From Trichaptum fuscoviolaceum (lineage: Eukaryota; Basidiomycota; Agaricomycetes; Hymenochaetales; Trichaptaceae), in NCBI GenBank assembly GCA_910574455.1, contig CAJSYZ010000002.1:6285390-6349389 (forward strand): 64,000 bases of DNA, written 5' to 3'. Position numbers and translations under genes: made by a program. A model generated the notes under the pieces. The model made no database searches. It was not told the origin of the DNA and was given only the letters and a program-made list of their open reading frames with translations. Positions 19,476 to 32,493 of the stretch are shown piece after piece. Each line of letters begins with the position of its first letter. Position 1 is the first letter of the stretch.

Positions 19476-21415
19476 TTGATCTGGACAACTTCGCGGGCGA
19501 TGGAGCTCGAGACTGTGACTACTAGTACAGCAAATGGGCGGTCAACCTATGCTGCGCTTTTGTCTTGGAGAGAATTGTCTCACTTTTCTTTGACGCAGGT
19601 GAACTTTCAAGTGCGTACCATTGTTGTCGCGACTACGACCGTCGCTCGTGGCGACTTGACGCAGGAGATCGTGGGCATGTCTGTTCAGGGTGATATTCTG
19701 GACTTGGCCATCAATGGCATGGTTGACCAGTTGGCTCTCTTCACTGCGGGGGTGACCAAAGTCGCGCGGGAAGTCAGAACGAAAAAACTCGGTGTTCAAG
19801 CTGAAATCGAGAATGTTCATGTCACAGCAAAAAATCACGTATGTTTATTTCACTAGCATTCCGCTGAATTGTGTAGTGTGGTTTTTACTGAACGCACTCC
19901 GAATAAGAATGGCTGTTGACACCATGGCCGGAAACTTGACGACCGAAGTGCGTGGTTTCGCGCAGATCAGTACTGCAGCTACTAGTATAAACGGCGACTT
20001 CACGTGTTTCATCACCGTCAAAGGCTCAGGCGAGATGGAATCCTTTGAGACTCATCAAATCAATTAAATTGTGCACTACTTGCGCGAGTCGATTTAGAAG
20101 AACGCCGCCGCTCGTGAAGCTGCCGAACTTGCCAGTCGCTCCAAGTTGGAGTTCTTGGCGAACACGTCTCATGAGATTCGACCCCTATGAACGGTATCAT
20201 TGGCATGAAAGAGTTTACGCTGGATAGCAATTTGAATAAGAGTCAGCGCGAGAGTCTTCTGCTGGTGCATAGTTTGGCTCGGAGTCTGCTATTGATTAAT
20301 GTCGATATTTTGGATATCTCGAAGAGTAAGCTAATCCGCCGCCGATGCTTCCGAATTCAGTTGCTAATATTTCGATTAATTACTACGTTCGAAGCAGGCA
20401 GGATGACGATAGAGCAAGTTTGGTATTCACTGAGACACACGGTTTTCGGTAACCTCAAGACTCTCGTTGTACGACCATCGCAAAACAACCTCGACCTCAC
20501 ATATGATGTTTACCCAGACATTCCTGATCAGCTCATCGGTGACTCGCTGCATCTGCGCCAGGTCATTACGAACATTGTCGGCAACGCTATCAAGTTCACC
20601 TCGAGCAAGGTCGTGTGGAACGGACATGCTGCGCTGTCGTGCCGTCTGGTTGGCATCAAGGACTCGATGGTGAAGGTAGAGTTCTGTCTCACGGATACGG
20701 TATCGGTATTACGAAAGGTACAGTGAACTTGATCTGTGGTACGTTCGTGCGAGGGGATGGATCAACCACTCGAGTGAGCTCTTCTCGAATAGTCATTTGT
20801 TCCGGCCTGTAGTGGTCTTACTTTCTTAAATCTAGGACTACGGTGGTGCTGTCCTTGGTCAATCAGTATCGAAGTGAGTTGTGTCGCTGATGAATAAGAC
20901 GATGTGAGTTGAGAGCGAGCTGGGCAAGGGAAGTTCACGACCACCTCCTAAATCAGCCAGTTGTCCACCGAGAACGTACTTTCGATGATCCAGGCATTCG
21001 CGAAGCAGAAAATCCGGCTTGCCAATACGCTGGACGACCGAACAGGTGTAGTGATGCGTATCACAGAGCTTATTCTGAAGCCTTACGACGTGAGCGAAGT
21101 TGCAGATAATGAGTGTTGCCTACATATCGATGGGATACTTGTTGATTCGCTGACGGCCGTAAGTCATCTTGTTAAAGTGCATTCGAGCTACAGTATAAAG
21201 CCTTACTCAAACACTTTTCGGATGATCCAGAAGGAACAAACCAGGAGTATGAACACTTGCGATATATACCGATCGTTCTGGCGTCAGACCAAAACTCCCT
21301 ATTGAACAAACAACTGCCAGACCGAGATCTACCCCCACTTCCCACCGGAGGCAATCTGCTTCTCAAGGATGTAGAAGCAGAGCTAGATCGATAGGTTGCG
21401 GTGACGAGAATTGAC
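19476..21415 (+). pseudogene. Group III (Nik1/Os-1-type) hybrid histidine kinase relic
   Basis: Pieces of the HAMP repeat array are readable (ARGDLTQEI, AINGMVDQLALF and TKVAREV near 19640-19790; a second unit near 19910-20060). A dimerisation/H-box region follows at 20150-20215, an ATPase N-box near 20560-20600 (LRQVITNIVGNAIKF), G-box remains near 20690-20870, and receiver-like remains to about 21400. In the H-box one base is missing, so the frame shifts within the HEIRTPMNG-type motif near 20180. Further stops and frameshifts separate every block. In fungi the intact protein is the osmosensing kinase upstream of the Hog1 pathway and the target of phenylpyrrole fungicides. This copy cannot encode it; a functional copy should exist elsewhere in the genome. 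Confidence 0.85.
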
Positions 21416-22039
21416 ACGAGCGGCTACGGCGGACCATTCAAGGTGGAGGGTAATTCAAGAACATGGACCTTGAGGGAAAATGATCAGAACGTGCGCAATC
21501 GGACAAGAGAGAAATTGCTTTCGGAACAGATTGAAAATAGTATGTCCGAGTCCTCCGAAAACCCGTAGTAAGAACTCTGGAATTTATGTTTGACAATTGT
21601 TTCAGGCGTCAGGAAGAATATGCCACTTGGGCGGAAGTCGGACAATTCTCGAAGCGCACAAGGCAAATGTGCTTGAGTCGCTCAGCCAACAACGAAAAGC
21701 ATGAACATCCTTATCAGCGAAGGCGAGAGGAAAGCAGCGCGCAGCCTACAATACTGGCGTACTGAATTACTGGTGTACTGATTTGTACTTACTATGACAT
21801 TTGAATTGTACATGCTTGTACTTAGTCTTTACTTATGCTTGACTGACCTCCTGATGTACTGACGTACTGTGTGTGTCCTGAAAATTGGCTTATTTCAGTG
21901 TGTTCAGGCCATCAGTTGATTTCAGACAGGCATAGCAACATATCAGTAGATTTCAGACAGGCATAGCAACCCTTCAGTCCATTTAAGGCAGCGTCAGGAC
22001 GCGTCAGTCGCCTTAAGCAAAAAGTAGTTTCCCTGATGA
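21416..22039. other. Gene-free stretch with a two-copy direct repeat
   Basis: No gene seen. 21918-21939 and 21949-21970 are identical 22 bp copies starting GATTTCAGACAGG, with a 31 bp period. CTGATGTACTGACGTACTG-type short repeats occur around 21760-21865. Confidence 0.4.
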
Positions 22040-25000
22040 AGTCAAACTCTAATTTTTGAGCTCCGACACAACTTGGCACACTGGCATCCGAGTCAGCGAC
22101 ATTATATTCGCAAGCCACATCCCTTTATCTCAAATGATGTTCAATATCCTAGGAGAAGAAAGTCACAGGAAACACCCCTCTCAGATCCTTTCACAGAGAC
22201 ACCGAACTAATCACAGAATGTAATGGCCAGATTCACCTATGCGTAAAGCAAGAACAGTCAATATAGTCGTCAATAGTGCAAGAGATGTGTATGGGCTTGG
22301 CTCACATTGTCTTGTTGGCATGCGACCTGGACAAATGTATCATTTGGCTGGTGGAAAGCTGTTGTGCACGTAGCCGATGAGCCTAAAGTAGAGTCGATCA
22401 GTCGTGCGAGAGATGGACAGAAGGCATGTTACTGACAGTCTGCGCCTGTATTATCGCATCCGTCGAAGTATCTAGAGTCCACGGACCTGTAAGAAGACTA
22501 TATGATATATTCTCAGAACCTTGCTGCTTACCCGAATCCGGAGGTCACGGAGAATGTGTGTCTTTATAGATAGTGGCAGTTAATGTTAGAGCACATCGCA
22601 CCATTGCTTGCTCGTAGCTTATGCGTACTTGATTAGGAATACTTACGGAGGGATGAGAGAGAGGTCCGTGCTGGAACCACTTCCAGCAATGGTAGGGTTC
22701 TGAAGTGTTGTTTCAACGAGTGTGCAACCCTCGCCGTTGAAGCCGCAGTTTCCTTATGTAAGAAGCAGAAACAAGGCCAATGATGGGCGGAGGAAAGGAG
22801 GGTATCAAAATGAGTACTAGTGTGACAAAATAATAATGATTGAGTCTTACCGGTTTGCAGATACCTTTCGGGCGGGAGGATAACAATCAGTAGGCAGCAT
22901 GCTATCAAAAGGTATTACTCACGCGATGGCGCTGATGAGGGGTCCACCGGTAGTGAAGTCTCCGCTAGTAGATAGAACATTGGGTCCTTGAATGAGCATC
23001 GGCTAATCATAGAGATCAATCAACGGTGCATTGAACGTAGTTCAGCAGAGTAAGTACCGTCCCGAATCCACAACTTATCATTACGCAAAAGCATCAGTAT
23101 TCAAGTACACATCAGGCTAGCCATGACTCACTTGTTCGTAAAGTGGACGGTATGCTGTTCGGCGCTAGCGCTGGCGATGGCGAGCAAGATGGTGGAAACA
23201 AGGATGGAGAACATGTCGTACAATGATACAAGTGCGATGAAGAGATTGGCGAGTATCGAGTTCTTTTATGTTGGAAATACGGAGGGCTCTGAGGAGTTTT
23301 GTCTGCACTGGGTGGAACATCCAAAGTACTTATACCACGATCATTGAGCTGCTAGGACTCAAGTATCATCTTCGTATCTGACAAAACTGACGCGAGTAAC
23401 TCGGAAGGAAGACAAGATGCTGCATCACCCTACAAGTGAGCCTGCATTCATTCCGAACGGTTGTACCGCATGTTGGTCATAATGCGAATTAAACGTCCGA
23501 ATGCTACTGAGTGTGCAGAGAAGTAGACGAACCGGCGCCCCATATTAGGTACACTTGCGAAATAGAAGGTTCGGCCAGGATGAAGTACTCAAATAAAGAC
23601 GCGACACCAAAGAGTAGATTCAAAAGCACAACTCCGGTGACCTATGTAATTGTCGTCCTGTCTTCGTGTCAAATGAGGAGACAGCGCTGAGCTGCTGGGA
23701 TCCCGGAGGGAAACGGAGTGCAGGGTAAACACTTCGGCACGGTAGTGCAAATCGCAGGCAGATCAAAATGCGGGGAACGCGGAGCCGAATAGACGACTTG
23801 CGTTTGAATGAGGCAAGCTGCGAGTGATCTACTCCGTAGCATACCTGCGGGCTTTCGAAAAGTGTTTTGGGCAGCGTGTGATCAATATCGCCGAGAAGAG
23901 CGGAGAGGAAACAACGAGCCAGACTTGAACGTGGCACCTTAAGTTCCCTTCATCAGAGTTACTCTCCGCACATCGGCACGGATTTGTTTACGCTTTTATA
24001 CTTAGACGAAGACCATACAATAATTTATCTTCTCTTGATTCATTGATGATTCTTGGACATAACAAATCACTACATTGTTTGGTATCCCACTCATCTGTAA
24101 TTGCCAGTTAATGTAGTGGATGGAAAATAGCATGATACAACCTGCGGTAAGTACCATTGCTCGCAATTAAATGACAGTGTCTGCTATCATTCCGTACGTT
24201 TATACTGTATACAATGTACATTCATGCATTATATCTGTAGCCTACAGCAGAGTTCATTACACAAAGCAAGCTCAATCCTTCTGTAACTTGTACAATTCTC
24301 TTCCCATAAAAGCATGAATATTAACAGCATCCTCATAAACCCAGAAACTTACAAGTACAGATTGCGACATTCAGAGGATGAAGTAATTCTATGCATAGAA
24401 TAGTTATAGCTCCAAAGTGGAGATATCAGTCTGTACTATATATGAATAACTTTGTTCTATAGTGATACCAAATAGCGCCACTATATGGCTCTACGCGTAT
24501 TCTAGGCCTTCTACCATCTGCATTTATGAAGTGATGGATGTCACTAGACTTCCATGTTTGTCCCAAAAAGTGTTCAATCTGGTTGGAGTTATTGTGCTTA
24601 TCCGACAATCTCTCCTCTAGTAAATCGAGCATGTTGATAATGTTAGCATCTGCGTCAGTATTGTAAGCATCTGCAACTAGGTAACCTGTTCGGGTGGGCG
24701 ACATCAGAGTTCCACTTGATTGAGCATGTGTCACGGACGGCCCGCGACACATGAGGAGATAACCATTGTCAGGAGCGTTATTGTTGATGGATGATTGAGA
24801 AAGCTTGTTCGAAAGAATGGCTGACATAGGGTTTAGGAGCAATTCGGCAACCATTCTGTCAATGGAAAAGGGAGCGGAAGTACCGACAGTAATAGAAACG
24901 AGAATTCGGGTAGGAGCATCTGGGGCATCAAGCTCACACGAGCTTGGGTTTTTCCACGAGCTTGTGCAGATTGAGATGCCTTGAATTGTCGCCCTCTTTG

Positions 25001-25973
25001 TACCAGGTATCATAGCTTTGAAAGAGTGCCGGAAGACATCTTGCGACCGCAGACATAATGTGGAGCCACTTATTTTCCCGCCGTCACAGCTAACTCTTTC
25101 GCGAAAAATGTGGGACAGAGGAATTGCCCAAACGGAGTAGTCTTCACGTGGCATCCGCTGGAAAGCAATAAGATAGTTGCTGACAATGTATGAGTCATGA
25201 TCAAAATATGTGTACTGCAAAGGCCATTAGATCCAGTGTGATGCAGAGTCATGGAGCACTCACGTCTTGGATCAGTCTCGCCTCACCGGTCCTCCAGTTC
25301 CCCACAAGCAGTCTGTGAGATAATTCCAGGGAAACCACTACGTCGCTTCCGATTATCGTTTGGCATAAAGGGAGCTCTGCATTGCAGTCTGAGTCATTCG
25401 GAGGATACACAAACAATCGAATGACATCCGAGTTTCCGGAATGGACATCGAAGCGCACTACTGTAACAGAGCTTGTCTCCATGATGAGATGGATCGAGCG
25501 GGCAGTAGTATTGACAAGTCTACGTACTTTTGCACGTCATGCGAAGTGTAGGCTAGAACAATCGCGTCTCCGCGATCCACAAGAAAGCAGTCCCTAAGGA
25601 ACATGCCTTCCTTAGGAGATGCTATTCCATCACGGGGGGTAACCTGCATCTGAGTCTCCGTATCATAGCAATGGAAGCGGTACCCCCGCGTTTGGTAGGC
25701 ATAGTATTTTCCTCCCGGAAGGAGTTTTTCGAAGCGAATGTAGTCTTTATCTATATCAAAGGAAACGCTGCGCGATGACTTGGGTCCATGAGGAGAGCTC
25801 CAGTTTGCATGTGATCTGGCTGATCGAATCACCAGCTCACGCAATCGTTCCGTGGACAAAGACTCCAGAGACTCATGGGGTGCAAGGTTCGGAGCACGAT
25901 CGTAGTCAAGCTTCATGACCAAAGTAAGCCAGAGGTGTCGCACTTTTGACACCATCCTGAAGAGGCTGCAAGT
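22040..25973 (-). repeat. Left arm of an inverted segmental duplication
   Basis: This arm mirrors 30946-34913: an F-box gene followed on the same strand by a glycopeptide gene, with the intergenic DNA conserved. Near the F-box gene, paired positions sum to 56919. Beyond an insertion of about 19 bp in the right arm near 33020 they sum to 56938. Identity is very high except at the F-box 5' end. Confidence 0.85.
22207..23214 (-). CDS. Secreted cysteine-rich glycopeptide (copy A)
   Basis: Reading the minus strand from ATG 23214 to TAG 22207, the nine-exon structure worked out for the mirror copy at 33724-34730 fits without a break; it gives about 156 aa. A signal peptide is followed by a small domain with eight cysteines, including CGFG, CGFNGEGC, GCDNTGADC and a C-terminal AITFC. 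This is the agaricomycete family usually labelled 'glycopeptide', distantly like thaumatin/osmotin folds. The protein should be secreted; its role is not established. Differences from copy C are few (for example Ser for Gly in the STGGD segment). It lies downstream of the F-box gene at 24426-26121 on the same strand. Confidence 0.75.
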
Positions 25974-26121
25974 CTTTGGTGAATCCGGGTTTAGCTGCGC
26001 AGCGCTACAAGGATAAACAACATTAAGCGCCGACCTGCTCCATGTTCAATATTGTAAATGCATCACAGATTAGAAGAATAGCGAGCGCGATATCTTCATT
26101 GAGGATGATAAGTCCGGCCAT
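24426..26121 (-). CDS. F-box protein, polypore family (copy 1)
   Basis: Four exons: 26121-26035, 25973-25528, 25471-25264 and 25214-24426, giving about 509 aa. Exon 1 is exactly 29 codons and, with the start of exon 2, forms the F-box: an EDIALAILLICDAFTIL helix, then a TC..LF..V...RHLWL helix. The F-box binds Skp1 in SCF ubiquitin ligases and the rest would choose the substrate. The remainder has repeated beta-rich segments (GGKYYAY, RFHCYDTE, a VRFDVHSG strand, a final AIWYH...LFIY) suggestive of a propeller-like domain; this is inference. The frame is intact. The same gene structure recurs at 30803, 37164 and 39330. From about 25625 leftward it is nearly identical to the copy at 30803. Confidence 0.75.
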
Positions 26122-26348
26122 GATGTATCGGAGAGCAGAAGATCTTAACGACGACGGCCTGAAGCAGATTTGCAATTGATGAAAGCAATAGGCGGCGTTA
26201 AGATTTGAATCTCCGCATTGGTATACAAAAGTCACAAAACTGTACGACTGTACATTCACTCATCTATAATGGGAACATCGTTTCTTCTCTCTGTATTTCT
26301 GGAAATGCCAAAATCTGATATCAAACTGTGGGATTCATATTCAAGCTA

Positions 26349-27346
26349 CTAATCACAGAACGTGATAGCCAGATTAACCTGCACAAGCCATAGTGAACAT
26401 TCATCACATCAGTGAGAACGTTGCTTCTGTATTGCGAAATTTCAAACTTACATTATCTTGCTGGCAGGCAACTTGCACAAAGGTATCGCTCGGCTGGTGG
26501 AAAGCCGTCGTGCAGTCGGGTGATGTGCCTAAAGTTGAATGCGTTAGTAGAGAATTTATGACTGAATGGAAGTAATGCAATGGTACTAACAGTCTGCACC
26601 TGCGCCATCACATCCACCGAAATACCTGGACAGAATGGAAGAAGTGACAGGAAGTGAGAAGCCAGATCGTGATATGTTCATTACCGCATGGCTTACCCAA
26701 ACCCCGAGGACACAGAGAATGAATGTCTGTGAGTCCGTCGCGTCCAAGTCAGCAACACTGTATCAATACTCGAAAGCGAGACAAATGCGTACGGGGAAAT
26801 AAGTGAGATATCGGAGCTGGACCCGCTCCCAGCCCCGTTGTTCGCGTTCTTGAGCGTCGTCTCGATGAGCGTGCAGCCCTCGCCGTTAAACCCACAATTG
26901 CCTTGGGAAATGGAAAAATAGGTGATATGTTAGGGTATTCTGCCTGGTGGAGCGATATTTATGGTGAAAATAGGTCACCGGTCTGTAGGTACCTAGGAGG
27001 AAGGTCAGGATGAGGAAGCGGTAGGTTATTGCGTAGCTTACGCGATGGCACTGATGAGAGGCCCGCCGATGGTGACGTCTCCACCTGTGGATAAGACGTT
27101 AGGGCCTTGGATGAGCCTCGGCTATTCACAGCGATGAGTCAAGGTGTGATGGACGTCGCAGAAGAGAGAGCGTACCGATCCGAATCCACAGCTTTTCAGC
27201 ACGCGAAACTGTCAGTAACAATGATACGTAGCGTCCGCAGTGCGCACGCCTGCCTGCACTCACTTGTTCGTAAAGTGTACGGTATGTTGTTCTGCATGGA
27301 CACCAGCAATGGCAAGCAGGACGGTGGATACAAGGATCGAGAGCAT
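26349..27346 (-). CDS. Secreted cysteine-rich glycopeptide (copy B)
   Basis: This is a diverged third copy of the family. ATG 27346 opens a signal peptide with a clear hydrophobic core and an Ala-Glu junction (MLSILVSTVLLAIAGVHA). The last exon ends with the family motif LAITFC followed by Asp and TAG at 26349-26351. Exons in the same order as copies A and C can be read, including a TAFHQP..TFVQVACQQDN segment near 26470-26530. The predicted product is a small secreted protein of about 155 aa. Its 3' end lies about 230 bp upstream of the F-box gene ATG at 26121, on the same strand. It is outside the inverted duplication arms. Confidence 0.7.
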
Positions 27347-28471
27347 GCCGGACAGTGAGCTGTGGGGAGACTGCGAAGGAGGATGAATCTCAAGGTATAT
27401 TGGGGTGCTCTGGTATGAATGCCCGCCGTACTTATACAGCAACCCATTTTATTCTGACGATAAACCAGTCGCGTCAGTCAAGTGTCGCCTATATTGCTCG
27501 CTCGCGAAATTGAGTAGCTCGGAAGAAAGCACCACAGGCTAGGCAATTCTAAATTAGCGGCGCTGATCAGGGTATAAAAAAGGTGGCAGTCTTACTCTGC
27601 ACGAGCATGCAATGGCAACGAGCGAAAACTCCCAATATCCGGTAGTCGTCAATTCCACAGGTGCGCAGCCAAAGAAAGGAGTTACTGTGCACTGTCCACG
27701 AAGTCCGGCAACCTATTTGGATGTCGACAATGAGATAGCTTATGCGATTTGATGCAGAAACTAATGGAATTATGATCTGTGTAGGTGCGCTGATTCGGAA
27801 TTTCGTGGATTCCGGCAGAGGCGGAAGGCAGGATAAATACGGTGTTGTCGTGGTGTAAATCGCATGTACATAGATCAGACACCTGATCGCGACGAATGCT
27901 GAACAGAATAGGATGCGTTGAGACTAAGTCATCCTGAGGAATGTGCTGTGTGCGACTCGTGTTCATAAGGAGATTGTTGCAAGGGAAAGCATTAACTCTT
28001 GTTGACAGAATGAGCACAGCTAGCCGTCAGGTTTGAGTAAAGACCTTTACAACTAGTTAGGATAGCAAGAATGTGGTCTTGAGGGAGTGGTTCAGAGCGA
28101 AACATCTGGCGAGCATGGGTAACTGGACGACGGGGCCAACTTGAAGAAATTCCCAGTTCAAGCTCCGCATCCAAGTTTGAAGATGATTCTTTTAATCCCG
28201 TTTTTTCCTTGATTATTCCGAAAACTTAAGAGACAGTCTTGCCCATGCGTGCCAATCACCAGTTTGTAGAGGAGCAGAAAATCCTCACTTCTGTGCAGCG
28301 AGCACTGATACCCAAACAAGAGCAGGCAAAAAAGCTCAAGACAGAACGACCACAAAAAAAAAAGCACGCAGTATGTATGTAAGTACTCTTACATCTTCCT
28401 GATTTACACGTACAAGCACATACACCGCATAGTGTCTATCCCCCACAATCACACGTCCGTCCGCACACACA
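27347..28471. other. Intergenic region between glycopeptide B and the ubiquilin gene
   Basis: No gene that I can support. A 111-codon minus-strand frame at 27682-28017 has a faint likeness to frames in the duplication arms (23620-23937), hinting at an old relic, but the evidence is thin. Confidence 0.3.
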
Positions 28472-30350
28472 TCACAGCCCGCCGCCGCCCAGGATATACT
28501 CGATCGCGGCATGCACGTTCCCCGCCGTCGCGAGCAGCGCGCGCACGTTCTGCGCGGCGTTCGTGAAGCCCATGTCCTGCAGCTGCTGCAGCTGCACCTG
28601 GAAGCGCTCTTCGGGCGGGCGCGTGTCCGCGGGCGCCGGCGCGGCGAACGGCGCGGACGGGGAGAGAGGCGTCGACGCGGTGCCGCCGAGCCCGCCGAGG
28701 AGCGACTGCACGAGCGCGGGGTCCACCATCCCGAAGGGCGAGGCGCCGCCGCCCTGTGCGGGAGGCGGCATCGAGCCGAAGAGCGAGGAGAGTGCGGCGA
28801 AGGGGTTTGCGGCTGCGTTGGCGTTTGCGTTCGGCGGGCTTCCGGGCGCTGGGGCCGCTGTGTCACCCGTTCCCGTCCCTGATGTCGGCGGCGGTGGGCT
28901 GGTTGCAGGCGGGAAGGGCGGGTACATCGAGGGGTTGAATCCCGTCCCTGTGCCCGCTGCACGCGGGCTTCCGGGTGATGGTGTTGACGGATTCTGGTTC
29001 TGATTTTGGCCTTGTGCGTACGAGGGCATCCCTGGTGCAGGGAAGCCGCCCGCGCCTGCGCCTGCGCCTCCGAAGCCGCCCATGCCGCCGAACCCACCGA
29101 ACCCACCCCCGCCCGCGTCCCCGCGCATCATTGCAGACATCCGCATCATCGACTGTAGCATCTGCGGGTCTGACCTGTGGTGACGTTGCAGTAAGTCAAA
29201 AGATTAAGGCTCGTACTTATGTCGATGAAGTGTAGAAGGACGGCAAAGATGAAAGGTATTTTGGGTGGCTTGCAGTCATAGGGATGGGCAGGACTTGGAC
29301 TTACATCATCTGCCGGAAAGCGTCGCTCTGCATCATTTGCCGCACGTGTGGGCCCATCGCAGCAAGTTGAGGGTTGGACGCGATGACCTGGTCGACGAGC
29401 GCAGGGTTCGACATGAGGCTGGACATCTGCTGCAGGAATTGCGGGTTATTGAGCATTCCTTGCATCTGTACGGGGAAGGGAAAGCCATATCAGCACCCAC
29501 TGAGGAAACTCATATTGTAGGACATAGCCGTGGGCCACAGGGCGTTGTCCAGAGATCAACTCACCATGTTCGGGTCGTTCGCGTTCAGCCCCATGTCCGC
29601 GAACGGGTTGAAGCCCGCGAGCACGCCGTGGCCCATGGGGCCATTGAGCACCGTCAGCGGGTCCGTCGGGTTCTGCCCCGCCTGCATCGACGGCAGGCGC
29701 TGAGCCTGCACGCCCGCGCTGGAACTCGACGCGCCCGACCCCGACCCCGAGCCTGACCCCGAGCCGGCGGCAGGCCGCGCGGCGCCCTTGACCATGTGTA
29801 TGGTGTGCGCAGACTGGATCTTGTACGCCGAGAGGAGGTCGTCGTCCTGCGCAGATCAGTCAGATTGTGTCTTTTTGCGTGCAGAGAGAAAGACTGCGCG
29901 GCGGCGTGCGGATGCGGAGGCGTTGCAGACGTACTTTCAGCACCCTCCCTGGTGTGAGATTTGTTGTTGAGCGTGCTGAAGGGCATGAAAGGTATTTGGG
30001 ACGCACCGCTGTAGATTAACCGCTGTCTCGCGGCCTCGACATCTGACTTGGCTGCGATGGCTTCCTTCAGCTCACCGACGGTTTTGTCGAGCGAGATCTC
30101 TATCTGCAGCTTCAGTTCATTCGGGCCTTCTCATCCATCATCGTGTCCGTAACATCAGCCGCGTTCCAAGAATGCGCGAGAGTTAAAGGTAGAGTAAGAC
30201 ATAGCAAAGTATCCATCATCACGAAAGGGTCGGTCGGTTGCATAGAGCTCATAATCAGCATGCCTTCCAGCCGAATACACGAATGTTCAGCACACCTTTG
30301 ATGTTTATTTGTATTTCTTGGCTACTTGAGGCAGATGGTGTTTCGGACAT
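28472..30350 (-). CDS. dsk2: Ubiquilin/Dsk2-type ubiquitin receptor
   Basis: Six exons on the minus strand (30350-30296, 30126-30007, 29948-29935, 29846-29565, 29465-29305, 29174-28472) join in frame to 444 aa; exon 3 is only 14 bp. Order of domains: an N-terminal ubiquitin-like domain (about residues 15-88, with LDKTVGELKEAIA and a GRVLKDDDLLSAYKI segment), a Gly/Ser linker, an STI1-type region (about 158-235, with NNPQFLQQMSSLM and SDPQMLQSMMRM), a Pro/Gly/Ala-rich disordered region, and a C-terminal UBA domain (about 395-440, with the DMGF motif). Such proteins carry ubiquitinated substrates to the proteasome through UBL-proteasome and UBA-ubiquitin contacts. The gene sits between the two inverted F-box/glycopeptide copies and is divergent from the F-box gene at 30803. 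Confidence 0.9.
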
Positions 30351-30802
30351 GGTAGAAGAATAGAATGAGTGAAGACAAGCACGGTTACCGACTTGTTCGC
30401 TGTTGACCACGGCGCACGATGACGAAGAGCGGTGCCTGTTCTAGAAGGTGCCTTTCTATCTCTAGGCTTTTTAGGGTTAGAAGCCCAGATATATCCTACT
30501 TGACTATACACAGATAATAGATATAATGGCAAAGATAAATCAGGTAGCGTGTCGTTACTCCAAGATACTCAAGGAGAGTTATGATACAGTATGATGCAGA
30601 AATCGATACAGCCTGAGTCCAACTCCGATGCACGTTGACAAAAAAAATTTGAACTTTTTTCCACTGGCAGCCTGAGTGGCGTGAGACTCTCAACTTGTGA
30701 ACTTCAAGTTCAACTTGAACTTTGCTGCCAGCCTGACTCAGAGTGGGCGCTTTCATCTTCAAGTCGCGACTGTGACTACGTTTCTTTGTTCTCCAGTACA
30801 TC
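30351..30802. promoter_or_regulatory. Shared upstream region of dsk2 and an F-box gene, with word cluster
   Basis: These 452 bp separate two divergent genes, so both promoters should lie here. 30600-30770 carries the word set seen at 73-1545: CCACTGGCAGCCTGAG, AACTTCAAGTTC and TTGAACTTTGCTGCCAGCC. I could not fix a TATA box or operator. Confidence 0.4.
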
Positions 30803-32493
30803 ATGGGCGAAATCGCAAACCTCAACGCAGATACCGCGCTCGCTATTCTTCTCTTCTGTGATGCATTCTCCATATTGAAGATGGAACGGGTTGGTGCTTG
30901 ATGTGGTTCCTCGCTATAACATCACTGAAACAAGACTCGCCAAAGACCTGTAGATTTTTCAGGGAAGTGTCGAAGGGGCGACACCTCTGGCTAACATTGG
31001 CTATGAGTCTCGACTACGATCATGCTCCGAACCTTGCACCCCATGAGTCTCTGGAGTCTCTGTCCACGGAACGATTGCGCGAGATGGTGATTCGATCAGC
31101 CAGGGCATATGCGAACTGGAGCTCTCCTCATGGACCTAAACCATCGCGCAGCGTCTCCTTTGATATACATACAGACTACGTTCGCTTCGAGAAACTCCTT
31201 CCGGGAGGAAAATACTATGCCTACCAATCGCGGGGGTACCGCTTCCATTGCTATGATACGGAGACTCAGATGCAGGTTACCCCCGGTGATGGAATAGCAT
31301 CTCCGAAGGAAGGCATGTTCCTTAGGGACTGCTTTCTTGTGGATCGCGGAGACGCGATTGTTCTAGCCTACACTTCGCATGACGTGCAAAAGTACGTAGA
31401 CTTGTCAATACTACTGCCCGCTCGATCCATCTCATCATGGAGACAAGCTCTGTTACAGTAGTGCGCTTCGATGTCCATTCCGGAAACTCGGATGTCATTC
31501 GATTGTTTGTGTATCCTCCGAATGACTCAGACTGCAATGCAGAGCTCCCTTTATGCCAAACGATAATCGGAAGCGATGTAGTGGTTTCCCTGGAATTATC
31601 TCACAGACTGCTTGTGGGGAACTGGAGGACCGGTGAGGCGAGACTGATTCAAGACGTGAGTGCTCCATGACTCTGAATCACACCGGATCTAATGGCCTTT
31701 GCAGTACACATATTTTGATCATGACTCATACATTGTCAGCAACTATCTTATTGCTTTCCAGCGGATGCCACGTGAAGACTACTCCGCTTGGGCAATTCCT
31801 CTGTCCCACATTTTTTGCGAAAGAGTTAGCTGTGACGGCGGGAAAATAAGTGGCTCCACATTATGTCTGCGGTCGCAAGATGTCTTCCGGCACTCTTTCA
31901 AAGCTATGATACCTGGTACAAAGAGGGCGACAATTCAAGGCATCTCAATCTGCACAAGCTCGTGGAAAAACCCAAGCTCGTGTGAGCTTGATGCCCCAGA
32001 TGCTCCTACCCGAATTCTCGTTTCTATTACTGTCGGTACTTCCGCTCCCTTTTCCATTGACAGAATGGTTGCCGAATTGCTCCTAAACCCTATGTCAGCC
32101 ATTCTTTCGAACAAGCTTTCTCAATCATCCATCAACAATAACGCTCCTGACAATGGTTATCTCCTCATGTGTCGCGGGCCGTCCGTGACACATGCTCAAT
32201 CAAGTGGAACTCTGATGTCGCCCACCCGAACAGGTTACCTAGTTGCAGATGCTTACAATACTGACGCAGATGCTAACATTATCAACATGCTTGATTTACT
32301 AGAGGAGAGATTGTCGGATAAGCACAATAACTCCAACCAGATTGAACACTTTTTGGGACAAACATGGAAGTCTAGTGACATCCATCACTTCATAAATGCA
32401 GATGGTAGAAGGCCTAGAATACGCGTAGAGCCATATAGTGGCGCTATTTGGTATCACTCTGGAACAAAGTTATTCATATATAGTACAGACTGA
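30803..32493 (+). CDS. F-box protein, polypore family (copy 2)
   Basis: Four exons: 30803-30889, 30946-31391, 31448-31655 and 31705-32493, giving about 509 aa with the same splice phases as the mirror copy at 24426-26121. Exon 1 (29 codons, ending MER where the others have MEQ) and the first part of exon 2 differ clearly from the mirror copy. From roughly 31295 onward the two are almost identical. Expected role: substrate adaptor of an SCF ubiquitin ligase through the N-terminal F-box. The 5' end sits about 40 bp after a word cluster. No stop or frameshift is present. Confidence 0.75.

Noticed and set aside
28511..29003. Long plus-strand frames opposite dsk2
   Set aside because: They are shadows of the GC-rich, Gly/Pro/Ala-rich minus-strand coding region.
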